A stretch of 64,000 nt of DNA from Streptomonospora nanhaiensis. Its GTDB lineage: Bacteria > Actinomycetota > Actinomycetes > Streptosporangiales > Streptosporangiaceae. The DNA is taken from positions 5,146,001 through 5,210,000 of the forward strand of contig NZ_JACCFO010000001.1 of NCBI RefSeq assembly GCF_013410565.1. Direction: 5' to 3'. The notes under the pieces were generated by a model. It made no database searches, had not been told where the DNA came from, and saw nothing but the letters and a program-made list of their open reading frames with translations. Position numbers and translations under genes: made by a program. This document shows, in pieces, positions 57,667 to 64,000 of this stretch; the stretch's first letter is position 1, and each line of letters begins with the position of its first letter.

Positions 57667-57895
57667 ATGCGGTTCCCCTCATCCCGGTGTACCGGCCGCC
57701 ACCCCTCCGCAGGGGTCCGGCCTTATATCAGTACACACATAAGATTCACATAATCACTGAGGGTGGTTTACCCTTTTCAGGGGAACTGATTACATGCGCC
57801 GGCCGAACTTACCGAAACCGGGTCACCCGGTTTTTCATTCGCCCAGTACCGGGGGTCTGCCCCGCACTGGTGCAACGCCCGATTGAGGAGAAAAC
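57667..57895 (+). promoter_or_regulatory. AT-rich divergent region with two leader hairpins
   Basis: Markedly lower GC than its surroundings. On the plus strand AGGGT (57760-57764) pairs with ACCCT (57770-57774) and is followed by TTT; further on AACCGGG (57816-57822) pairs with CCCGGTT (57826-57832) followed by T's (to 57835), a textbook small terminator stem, 60 bases before the decarboxylase ATG. Together this looks like an attenuated leader. The promoters of both divergent units lie here; exact -35/-10 elements are not clear. Confidence 0.5.
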
Positions 57896-59047
57896 ATGGT
57901 AACCCCCGTTTCGCCCATGTCCTCTGTTTCTTCCATTCCCGCGGATTTGACCGCTTCCTCCGCGCGTCCCGTCCGCCCGCCGCTCTCCCCGGACCAGATC
58001 CCCGACCGGCTGCCCGCCTACGTCTACGACCTCCCCGCCCTGGCCGCCCACGCCGCCGCCGTGCGCACCGCCCTCGCCGGGGTCGAGGTCTACTACGCGG
58101 TCAAGGCCAACCCCGATCCCCACATCCTGCGCACCCTGGCCCCCCACGTCGACGGCTTCGAGACCGCCTCGGTCGGCGAGGCCGCCCACGTCCGCGCGAC
58201 CGTGCCCGGCGCACCCGTCGCCCTGGCCGGCCCCGGCAAGACCGCCGAACTCGACACCCCGGTCCACCGCCTGCACCTGGAGAGCCTGGGCGAACTGGAC
58301 CGCCTGCTGGCCTCGGGGCGCCGGGCCGACGTCCTGCTGCGCCTCAACCTGGACCTGGACATCCCCGGGCTGGCCCCCAACATGTGCGGGCCGTCCGTAC
58401 CCTTCGGCATGGCCCCGGCCGAGGCGCGCGAGTGCGTGGGCCGCCTCGCCGCCCAGGACCGGGTGCGCTTCCGCGGCGTGCACGCCCACCTCGCCAGCGG
58501 CCTGGAGGCTCCCGCGATGCTCCAGGTCGCCTCCGCCGTGCTCGACCACGCCCGCGCCCTGGGGGCTGTCGAGGTCAACCTGGGCGGCGGCATGGGCGTG
58601 TCCTACTCCGACCCCGACCACCGCTTCGACTGGGAAGCCTACGGGCGGGGCCTGGCGCGGCTGCGCCGCCCGGGCGAGGTCCTGCGCGTGGAGCCGGGGC
58701 GGGCGCTGGCCGCCTACTGCGGCTACTACGTCACGGCCGTCGTCGACCTCAAGCGGGTGCACGGACGGCTCTACGCCGTGGTGGAGGGGGGCACCCACCA
58801 CATGCGCACCCCGGCGGCGCGCGGCCACGACCAGCCGCTGGTCATGGGCGGGCCGGGCGAGCCCGGCGAGCCGGTCACCGTCGTGGGGCGGCTGTGCCTG
58901 CCCTTCGACGTGCTGGCCCGGGGCGTGCCCCTGCGGATGGAGGTCGGCGACACCCTGGTCTTCCGCCTGGCCGGGGCCTACGCGTGGAACATCTCCTACC
59001 ACGACTTCCTGATGCACCCCCGGCCCGCGTTCCACTACCTGCGCTGA
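57896..59047 (+). CDS. Fold-type III PLP-dependent decarboxylase
   Basis: 383 residues. VEVYYAVKANPDPHILRTL carries the PLP lysine (Lys70), FRGVHAHLASGL the histidine stacking on PLP, AVEVNLGGGMGVSYSD and VEPGRALAAYCGYY the phosphate-binding glycine loop and active-site Arg, and GRLCLPFDVLARG the catalytic Cys contributed across the dimer. This is the alanine-racemase-fold decarboxylase family of diaminopimelate, ornithine/arginine and siderophore-type decarboxylases. Substrate specificity is not readable; the variants near sulfotransferases suggest secondary metabolism. The N-terminal 30 residues are Ser/Pro-rich and not part of the fold. Confidence 0.9.
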   Translation: MVTPVSPMSSVSSIPADLTASSARPVRPPLSPDQIPDRLPAYVYDLPALAAHAAAVRTALAGVEVYYAVKANPDPHILRTLAPHVDGFETASVGEAAHVRATVPGAPVALAGPGKTAELDTPVHRLHLESLGELDRLLASGRRADVLLRLNLDLDIPGLAPNMCGPSVPFGMAPAEARECVGRLAAQDRVRFRGVHAHLASGLEAPAMLQVASAVLDHARALGAVEVNLGGGMGVSYSDPDHRFDWEAYGRGLARLRRPGEVLRVEPGRALAAYCGYYVTAVVDLKRVHGRLYAVVEGGTHHMRTPAARGHDQPLVMGGPGEPGEPVTVVGRLCLPFDVLARGVPLRMEVGDTLVFRLAGAYAWNISYHDFLMHPRPAFHYLR

Positions 59048-59080
59048 ACACGGCACCGGGGCCCGCCCGGGGCGGACCGC

Positions 59081-59106
59081 CGCCCCCGGGCGGCCGCCCG
59101 GGGGCG
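59081..59106. terminator. Perfect 13-bp palindrome between convergent genes
   Basis: Arms at 59081-59093 and 59094-59106 are exact reverse complements without a loop base, between the decarboxylase stop (59047) and the end of the leftward SDR gene (59117). Likely a shared end signal. Confidence 0.5.
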
Positions 59107-59116
59107 TGCGGCGCCT

Positions 59117-59977
59117 TCAGGAGGCGGGGAAGTCGGTGGCGGGCGCCGTCTGCGCGGCGGCCTCGACCTCGGCGCGCAGGGCCTCGACCTTGGCGGTGGC
59201 GTAGGCGTGGGCGTCGGACCCCAGCAGCTGGCGCAGCGGGCCCTCGCCCGCGGCGACGCGGTCGATGATCGCCGCGGCCCCGCGGACCGGGTCGCCGAGC
59301 TGGCCGCCCTGGAGCTTGAGGTGGTCGGCGGTCATCCGGCGGATGGCGGGGTAGTCGGCCAGGGGCTCGGCGGGCAGCGCGATGGAGTCCTGGGACAGGA
59401 ACGCGGTGCGGAAGTAGCCCGGCTCCACGATGGTGACCCCGATCCCGAAGTCGGCCACCTCGGCGGCCAGGGCCTCGCTGAGGCCCTCCAGCGCGAACTT
59501 GCCCGCGCAGTAGAGCGCCCAGCCCGGCACGGCGGTCAGGCCCAGGACCGAGGAGACGTTGACGATGTGGCCGCCGCGCTGCCGGCGCAGGATCGGCAGC
59601 GCCGCCCGCAGCACGTTCCACACGCCCACGACCTGGACGTCCAGCATCGCGCGGACCTCGCGGTCGCCGGTCTCCTCGACCGCGGCGAGGAACCCGTAGC
59701 CGGCGTTGTTGACCACGACGTCGAGGGCGCCGAAGTGCGCGGCCGCCTGCTCGACGGCGCGCCGCACGGCCGCCTCGTCGGTCAGGTCGACGGCGAGGGG
59801 GAGCAGGCGGGCGGTGTCGGCCCGGTCGCCGAGCGCCGACAGCAGCCGCTCGGTGGAGCGCGTCGTCGCGGCGACGCGCTCGCCGCGCTCCAGCAGCTGC
59901 GCGACCAGCTCCAAACCCAGGCCGCGGGAGGCGCCGGTGACGAACCAGGTGGCGGGGCGGTCCGTGGGAGTGCTCAT
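59117..59977 (-). CDS. Short-chain dehydrogenase/reductase
   Basis: 286 residues. TGASRGLG (14-21) binds NAD(P), NNAG at 90-93, Ser142/143, and the catalytic Tyr156 and Lys160 in YCAGK are all present; classical SDR of about the usual length plus a 30-residue C-terminal extension. Substrate unknown. It is divergent from the XRE/MmyB gene, a common pair in which the regulator controls the oxidoreductase. The regulator is broken, so expression control may have changed. Confidence 0.92.
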   Translation of the reverse strand: MSTPTDRPATWFVTGASRGLGLELVAQLLERGERVAATTRSTERLLSALGDRADTARLLPLAVDLTDEAAVRRAVEQAAAHFGALDVVVNNAGYGFLAAVEETGDREVRAMLDVQVVGVWNVLRAALPILRRQRGGHIVNVSSVLGLTAVPGWALYCAGKFALEGLSEALAAEVADFGIGVTIVEPGYFRTAFLSQDSIALPAEPLADYPAIRRMTADHLKLQGGQLGDPVRGAAAIIDRVAAGEGPLRQLLGSDAHAYATAKVEALRAEVEAAAQTAPATDFPAS

Positions 59978-60167
59978 GGTGTGTCCCTTACGGTGGACGG
60001 TTCACGGATGGTGCCGCCCGGGGCTGGCCCGGTCTCCGGCACGTCTCCAGACTGGCCCGCCGAAGCCGCCGCGGGGGGCCGCAGCGCGCCCTGCGCGACC
60101 GCGCACCGGGCAACCTAGGACGCGCGGACCCAGGCGGAGGCGGCCGCCGTGGCGGATAATCGGTCGC

Positions 60168-61063
60168 GTGGCAGATACGAACCGGGAACTCGCCGACTTC
60201 CTGCGCCGCGCCCGCGTCCAGGTCGACCCCTCGCGGGCGGGCCTGCCGCCCGACGGGCGGGCGCGCCGCGTGCCGGGCCTGCGGCGCGAGGAGGTCGCGC
60301 TGCTGGCCGGGTGTCCACCGACTACTACGCCCGCCTGGAGCAGGGCCGCCGGATCACGCCGTCGCCGTCGGTGGTCGAGGCGATCGGCCGCGCGCTGCAG
60401 CTGGACGACGCCGGGCGCGCGCACCTGCGCGACCTCATCGGGCCGGCCGCCGGCCCCGACCGCCGGCGCGCCCGGGGCGTCCAGCGCGTGCGGCCCGGCC
60501 TCTACCAGCTCCTCGACAGCCTCGACGGCGAGCCCGTGCTCGTCCTGGGCCGCCGCACCGACGTCCTGGCCGCCAACCGGATGGCCAAGGCGCTGTTCAC
60601 CGACTTCGAGCGGATGCCGCCCGCCCAGCGCCAGTACGCGCGCTGGATGTTCCTCGACGAGGGCGCCCGCGCGCTGTTCGTGGACTGGCCCGAGCAGGCG
60701 CAGGCCGCCGTGGAGAGCCTGCGGCTGGCCGTCGGCGCCGACCCCGACGACCGCGCAACGGCCGAACTCGTCGCCGAGCTGCGCGAACGCAGCCGCGAGT
60801 TCGACCAGTGGTGGGTGCGGCACCGGGGCCACCAGCGCACCCACGGCTCCAAGCGGCTGCGCCACCCGCTCGTGGGCGAGCTGACCGTCGAGTACGAGAC
60901 CCTGACCCCGCCCGGCGACCCCGACACCACCCTGTTCGTCTACACCGCCGCCGCCGGGTCGCCCTCGCGGCAGGCCCTGGACCTGCTCGCCAGCTGGACC
61001 GCCGCCGGTCCCGGCACCGGTCCGTCCGGTCCCGACCGGCCCGAGGCGGCCTCCGAGCGATGA
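60168..61063 (+). pseudogene. XRE regulator with MmyB-like domain, frameshifted
   Basis: GTG 60168 follows a GATAAT -10-like element (60154-60159) without ribosome site, a leaderless start. The frame gives ELADFLRRARVQVDPSRAGL, then VPGLRREEVALLAG, i.e. the MmyB-type HTH start, up to about 60311. The family continues with VSTDYYARLEQGRRITPSPS, which here lies in another frame: CTG GCC GGG TGT CC has one G fewer than CTG GCC GGG GTG TCC. Downstream (60311-61063) is the complete rest, including the MmyB ligand domain. Either a real one-base deletion in a G-run or a sequencing error. Confidence 0.8.
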
Positions 61064-61292
61064 CGTGCGGCGGCCCCCGCCCGCGCGTGGCGGGCGCGGA
61101 CCGCCGTTCCGGCGGGGGCGGCGCGGGGCGGTGCGGTCGGCCCCGTCCTGAAGCTGCGGGCGCGTCCGGCTGTCCTCCCGTGAGCGGCGCGTGTACCCAC
61201 CGCCGATTAAGGGCAGGTTTGCGGGGTTGTAAAGCCGTGATGAAATCGCAGCTCTCCAACCGTGGTCCCGCCCAGAGGCGGGTGCCACGATG

Positions 61293-61331
61293 AGGCAGGG
61301 GTCACACGGGCGCGTCCCGGGGCCCCTGCCT
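61293..61331 (+). promoter_or_regulatory. Leader hairpin before the CstA gene
   Basis: AGGCAGGGG (61293-61301) pairs perfectly with CCCCTGCCT (61323-61331), 9-bp arms with a 21-base GC-rich loop. It ends 35 bases before the ATG at 61366 and 20 bases before the AGGGAG ribosome site. A possible mRNA control element or attenuator of the transporter. The remaining 230 bases between the XRE and CstA genes hold nothing recognisable. Confidence 0.45.
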
Positions 61332-61365
61332 TGCCGTGAGGAGCACGAGAAGGGAGAACGGCCCG

Positions 61366-63570
61366 ATGTCCGCTGCACCGGCCGACCTGCAGGCGAACGC
61401 GCGCCCGCCGAAACCCACATGGACGCCGGCGGGCATCGCCGTATGGGCCGCCGTCGCCGTCGTCGGTGCGGCCGCCTGGACCATGCTCGCGATCTCCCGC
61501 GGCGAGGAGGTCTCGGCGATCTGGATCATCTTCGCCGCGCTCGCCTCCTACGCCATCGGCTACCGGTTCTACGCACGGTTCATCCAGTACAAGGTGCTGA
61601 TGACCGACGACACCCGGGCCACCCCCGCGGAGCGGATCAACAACGGGGCCGACTTCCACCCCACCGACCGCCGGGTGCTCTACGGCCACCACTTCGCCGC
61701 GATCGCCGGCGCGGGCCCGCTGGTCGGCCCGGTCCTGGCCGCGCAGATGGGCTTCCTGCCGGGCACCATCTGGATCATCCTCGGCGTGATCTTCGCCGGC
61801 GCGGTGCAGGACATGGTGGTGCTCTTCTTCTCGATGCGCCGCAACGGCCGCTCGATCGGCCAGATGGCGCGCGAGGAGATCGGCCCGGTGGGCGGTGTCG
61901 CCGCGCTCATCGCCGTGCTGGCGATCATGGTCATCCTCCTCGCCGTGCTGGCGATGGTCGTGGTCAACGCCCTGGCCGACTCCCCGTGGGGCTCCTTCTC
62001 GCTGATCATGACCATCCCGATCGCCCTGTTCATGGGGGTCTACCTGCGCTACCTGCGGCCGGGCCGGGTCATGGAGACCTCCGGGATCGGCGTGGTGCTG
62101 CTGCTGGCCGCCATCGCGGGCGGCGGCTGGGTCGCCGCGCACCCGGTGCTGGGCGAGGTGTTCCACTTCTCCGCCAACCAGCTCACCTTCGGCCTGATCG
62201 TCTACGGGTTCGTCGCCTCGGTCCTGCCGGTGTGGCTGCTGCTCGCCCCCCGCGACTACCTGTCCACCTTCATGAAGGTCGGCGTGGTGGTGATGCTGGC
62301 GGTCTCCATCCTGATCGCGATGCCGACCCTCCAGCTGCCCGCGTTCACCGACTTCGCCTTCAACGGCCAGGGCCCGGTGTTCGCCGGCTCGCTGTTCCCG
62401 TTCGTGTTCATCACCATCGCCTGCGGCGCGCTCTCCGGCTTCCACTCCCTCATCGCCTCGGGCACCACGCCCAAGCTGATCGAGAAGGAGAGCCAGGTCC
62501 GGATGATCGGCTACGGCTCGATGCTCACCGAGTCGTTCGTGGCGATCATGGCGCTGGTGGCCGCCTGCATCATCGACCCCGGCGTGTACTTCGCGATGAA
62601 CATGCCGGCCACCGCGCTGGGCGACACCGTGCAGAGCGCCGCCGCCGCGGTCAGCCAGCTCGGCTTCACCGTCGACGCCCAGACCCTCCAGTCCACCGCG
62701 GAGCTGATCGAGGAGGAGTCGATCCTGGCCCGCACGGGCGGCGCGCCCACCTTCGCGCTCGGCGCCGCGCAGATCTTCTCCTCGGTCTTCGGCGGCCCGG
62801 CGATGATGGCGTTCTGGTACCACTTCGCCGTCATGTTCGAGGCGCTGTTCATCCTGACCACGGTGGACGCCGGCACCCGCGTGGGCCGGTTCATGCTCCA
62901 GGACACCCTGGGCAACGTCTACAAGCCGATGCGCGACGTGAGCTGGAAGCCCGGCCTGTGGCTGTGCAGCGCGCTGATCGTGGCGGCGTGGGGCTACTTC
63001 CTGTGGGCCGGCGTGAACGACCCGCTGGGCGGGATCAACCAGCTCTTCCCGCTGTTCGGGATCGCCAACCAGCTGCTGGCCGCGGTGGCGCTGGCGGTGT
63101 GCACCACGCTGCTCATCAAGTCGGGCCGCGCCAAGTACGCCTGGGTGACGCTCGTGCCGCTGGCCTGGGACGCGGTGGTGACCCTGACCGCCAGCTACCA
63201 GAAGGTGTTCTCCGACGACCCCGCCATCGGCTTCTTCGCCCAGCGGCAGATGTACGCCGAGGCGCTGGCCAACGGCGAGACCAGCCTCGGCGCCACCGAG
63301 GGGGTCGACGCGATGCGCCAGGTCGTGGTCAACACCACGGTCGACGGCGTGCTGTCGGTGCTGTTCGCGGTGCTCATCATCATCGTCCTGGTGGACGCGA
63401 TGCGCGTGTGGATCAAGGCGCTGCGCGCGCCGCAGGGCACCCTGCCCACCTCCGAGCACCCCCACGAGCAGTCCCGCCTGTGGGCGCCCTCCGGCCTCAT
63501 CCCCACGCGGGAGGAGCGCGAGATCGCCAAGCGCGAGAAGACCGGCGCCGGCGCCGACGGCGCGCACTAG
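61366..63570 (+). CDS. cstA: CstA family carbon-starvation/pyruvate transporter
   Basis: 734 residues with about 16 to 18 hydrophobic segments. RINNGADFHPTDRRVLYGHHFAAIAGAGPLVGPVLAAQMGFLPG is the unmistakable CstA N-terminal block, followed by GTIWIILGVIFAGAVQDMVVLFFSMRRNGRSIGQMA and later SGFHSLIASGTTPKLIEKESQVRMIGYGSMLTESFVA. CstA takes up peptides and, in E. coli, pyruvate during starvation. AAGGGAG precedes the ATG. It is co-transcribed with the small YbdD gene 39 bases downstream, the usual pair. Confidence 0.95.
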   Translation: MSAAPADLQANARPPKPTWTPAGIAVWAAVAVVGAAAWTMLAISRGEEVSAIWIIFAALASYAIGYRFYARFIQYKVLMTDDTRATPAERINNGADFHPTDRRVLYGHHFAAIAGAGPLVGPVLAAQMGFLPGTIWIILGVIFAGAVQDMVVLFFSMRRNGRSIGQMAREEIGPVGGVAALIAVLAIMVILLAVLAMVVVNALADSPWGSFSLIMTIPIALFMGVYLRYLRPGRVMETSGIGVVLLLAAIAGGGWVAAHPVLGEVFHFSANQLTFGLIVYGFVASVLPVWLLLAPRDYLSTFMKVGVVVMLAVSILIAMPTLQLPAFTDFAFNGQGPVFAGSLFPFVFITIACGALSGFHSLIASGTTPKLIEKESQVRMIGYGSMLTESFVAIMALVAACIIDPGVYFAMNMPATALGDTVQSAAAAVSQLGFTVDAQTLQSTAELIEEESILARTGGAPTFALGAAQIFSSVFGGPAMMAFWYHFAVMFEALFILTTVDAGTRVGRFMLQDTLGNVYKPMRDVSWKPGLWLCSALIVAAWGYFLWAGVNDPLGGINQLFPLFGIANQLLAAVALAVCTTLLIKSGRAKYAWVTLVPLAWDAVVTLTASYQKVFSDDPAIGFFAQRQMYAEALANGETSLGATEGVDAMRQVVVNTTVDGVLSVLFAVLIIIVLVDAMRVWIKALRAPQGTLPTSEHPHEQSRLWAPSGLIPTREEREIAKREKTGAGADGAH

Positions 63571-63609
63571 GCGCGGCGAGGACCCGACGACGCGAAGGAG
63601 GCGAACCCG

Positions 63610-63816
63610 ATGGCGTCCGACCTGCTCCCCCGGCTGCGCCGGGGCCTCGGCGAGGCGTGGCAGATCGCCCGCGGCATCGCCGGCGAGCGCGCCTATGAGA
63701 TCTACCTGGAGCACCACCGGCGGGAGCACCCGGGGCGGGCGCCCATGGGCGAGCGCGAGTTCTGGCGCCGCCACACCGACAAGGGCGACACCGACCCCGG
63801 TTCCCGCTGCTGCTGA
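63610..63816 (+). CDS. YbdD/YjiX family small protein
   Basis: 68 residues. RRGLGEAWQIARGIAGERAYEIYLEHHRREHPGRAPMGEREFWRRHTD matches the YbdD/YjiX domain (DUF466). The small protein accompanies CstA/BtsT transporters and is needed for full pyruvate transport in E. coli. The C-terminus RCC adds two cysteines. GAAGGAGG lies before the ATG. Confidence 0.9.
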   Translation: MASDLLPRLRRGLGEAWQIARGIAGERAYEIYLEHHRREHPGRAPMGEREFWRRHTDKGDTDPGSRCC

Positions 63817-63958
63817 GCGCGGTCGCGGGCGGCCCCGGAGCCACGGCTTGGAGGCCGCCTCCCGGCCCGCACGCAGGCCGCCCGGGCCGCGCGCCTCAGC
63901 CGGCCCGGCCGCCCTCCGGCAAAGGCCCGCCGACATGCCGCGCGCGGCGGGCGCGCGG

Positions 63959-64000
63959 CTAGGCTCCGCCCAGCCGCTCCTCGATCCAGGCCCGGCCGAA
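63959..64000 (-). CDS. C-terminus of a leftward gene cut by the window edge
   Basis: The last 13 codons and the TAG stop (63959-63961) of a frame entering from the right: ...FGRAWIEERLGGA. The short piece does not allow an assignment; the composition is consistent with a real protein end. Confidence 0.4.
   Translation of the reverse strand, partial: FGRAWIEERLGGA

Noticed and set aside
61207-63936. Very long open frame antisense to CstA/YbdD (over 900 codons)
   Set aside because: It is rich in His, Gly, Arg and Gln with no domain, and mirrors the high third-position GC of the clearly real cstA gene; a typical GC-rich shadow.
1-64000. tRNA, rRNA, CRISPR array or phage genes
   Set aside because: Looked for cloverleaf ends, conserved rRNA segments, regular spaced repeats and capsid/terminase motifs; none seen.

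Overview
The window is GC-rich (well above 70%), densely packed DNA with many GTG starts, stop/start overlaps (GTGA, ATGA) and several apparently leaderless genes. This fits a Gram-positive actinobacterium. The mix of families (PGM1-like ligase, GbsR regulator, MmyB-type XRE, SigJ-type sigma factor, formylglycine-generating enzyme) suggests a Streptomyces- or Nocardiopsis-like organism, but the genus cannot be fixed from sequence alone. No rRNA, tRNA or CRISPR array was seen. It reads as an accessory chromosomal region: many small regulator-plus-target units, one insertion sequence, and an unusual number of decayed genes.

Layout. 1-0.5 kb: start of a membrane fatty acid desaturase running off the left edge. 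1.1-3.2 kb: SnoaL-like protein, DUF1684 protein and methyltransferase, leftward. 3.4-5.3 kb: XRE/cupin regulator facing a chimeric pseudogene made of a thioredoxin-reductase-like 5' end and a serine hydrolase 3' end. 5.5-8.6 kb: FAD monooxygenase, then a MarR-LysE-hypothetical operon. 9-12.5 kb: PGM1-type ATP-grasp peptide ligase, P450 with ferredoxin, GbsR-type regulator. 12.7-16.5 kb: TetR with two HTH segments, ABC-2-like membrane protein, a hypothetical protein, a RibD/DHFR-fold protein. 16.6-21.1 kb: TetR facing an ABC-F protein, a Vat-type streptogramin acetyltransferase and an erythromycin-esterase-like protein, a compact macrolide/lincosamide/streptogramin resistance island. 21.3-23.9 kb: alpha/beta hydrolase, an unknown, formylglycine-generating enzyme.

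23.9-27.2 kb: AtuA/DUF4387/RraA-like catabolic operon whose MFS gene and facing TetR gene have both lost their 5' halves in one deletion. 27.2-34.5 kb: glycosyltransferase, then a two-component system facing an ABC efflux pair. 34.8-39.7 kb: metallo-beta-lactamase-fold hydrolase and three tandem paralogous membrane proteins with an EDPVYV/ESPVYV signature, two of them with cytoplasmic Cys motifs. 40.7-46.6 kb: OPT transporter, AroM, Asp/Glu racemase and DUF1177 facing IclR and peptidase E. 46.7-48.3 kb: ArsR and VOC protein followed immediately by an IS5-type element. 48.3-50.1 kb: LysE and SigJ-type sigma factor. 50.2-55.5 kb: a histidine-kinase-like protein without an H-box, and a DUF1611-like P-loop NTPase with an ABC exporter; both share a 27-bp upstream motif. 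55.5-56.2 kb: remains of a CPBP protein, a kinase and a response regulator. 56.3-59.1 kb: sulfotransferase, DUF6875-like protein and a divergent fold-III PLP decarboxylase behind an AT-rich leader with hairpins. 59.1-61.1 kb: SDR facing an XRE/MmyB regulator broken by a one-base frameshift. 61.4-63.8 kb: CstA and YbdD. The last 42 bases hold the C-terminus of another leftward gene.

The best leads for something undescribed are the three-paralogue membrane operon (35.8-39.3 kb), the NTPase-exporter operon with its shared motif (50.2-55.5 kb), the sulfotransferase/decarboxylase unit (56.3-59.1 kb), and the resistance island (16.6-21.1 kb). All functions are inferred from motif reading; no search was run.
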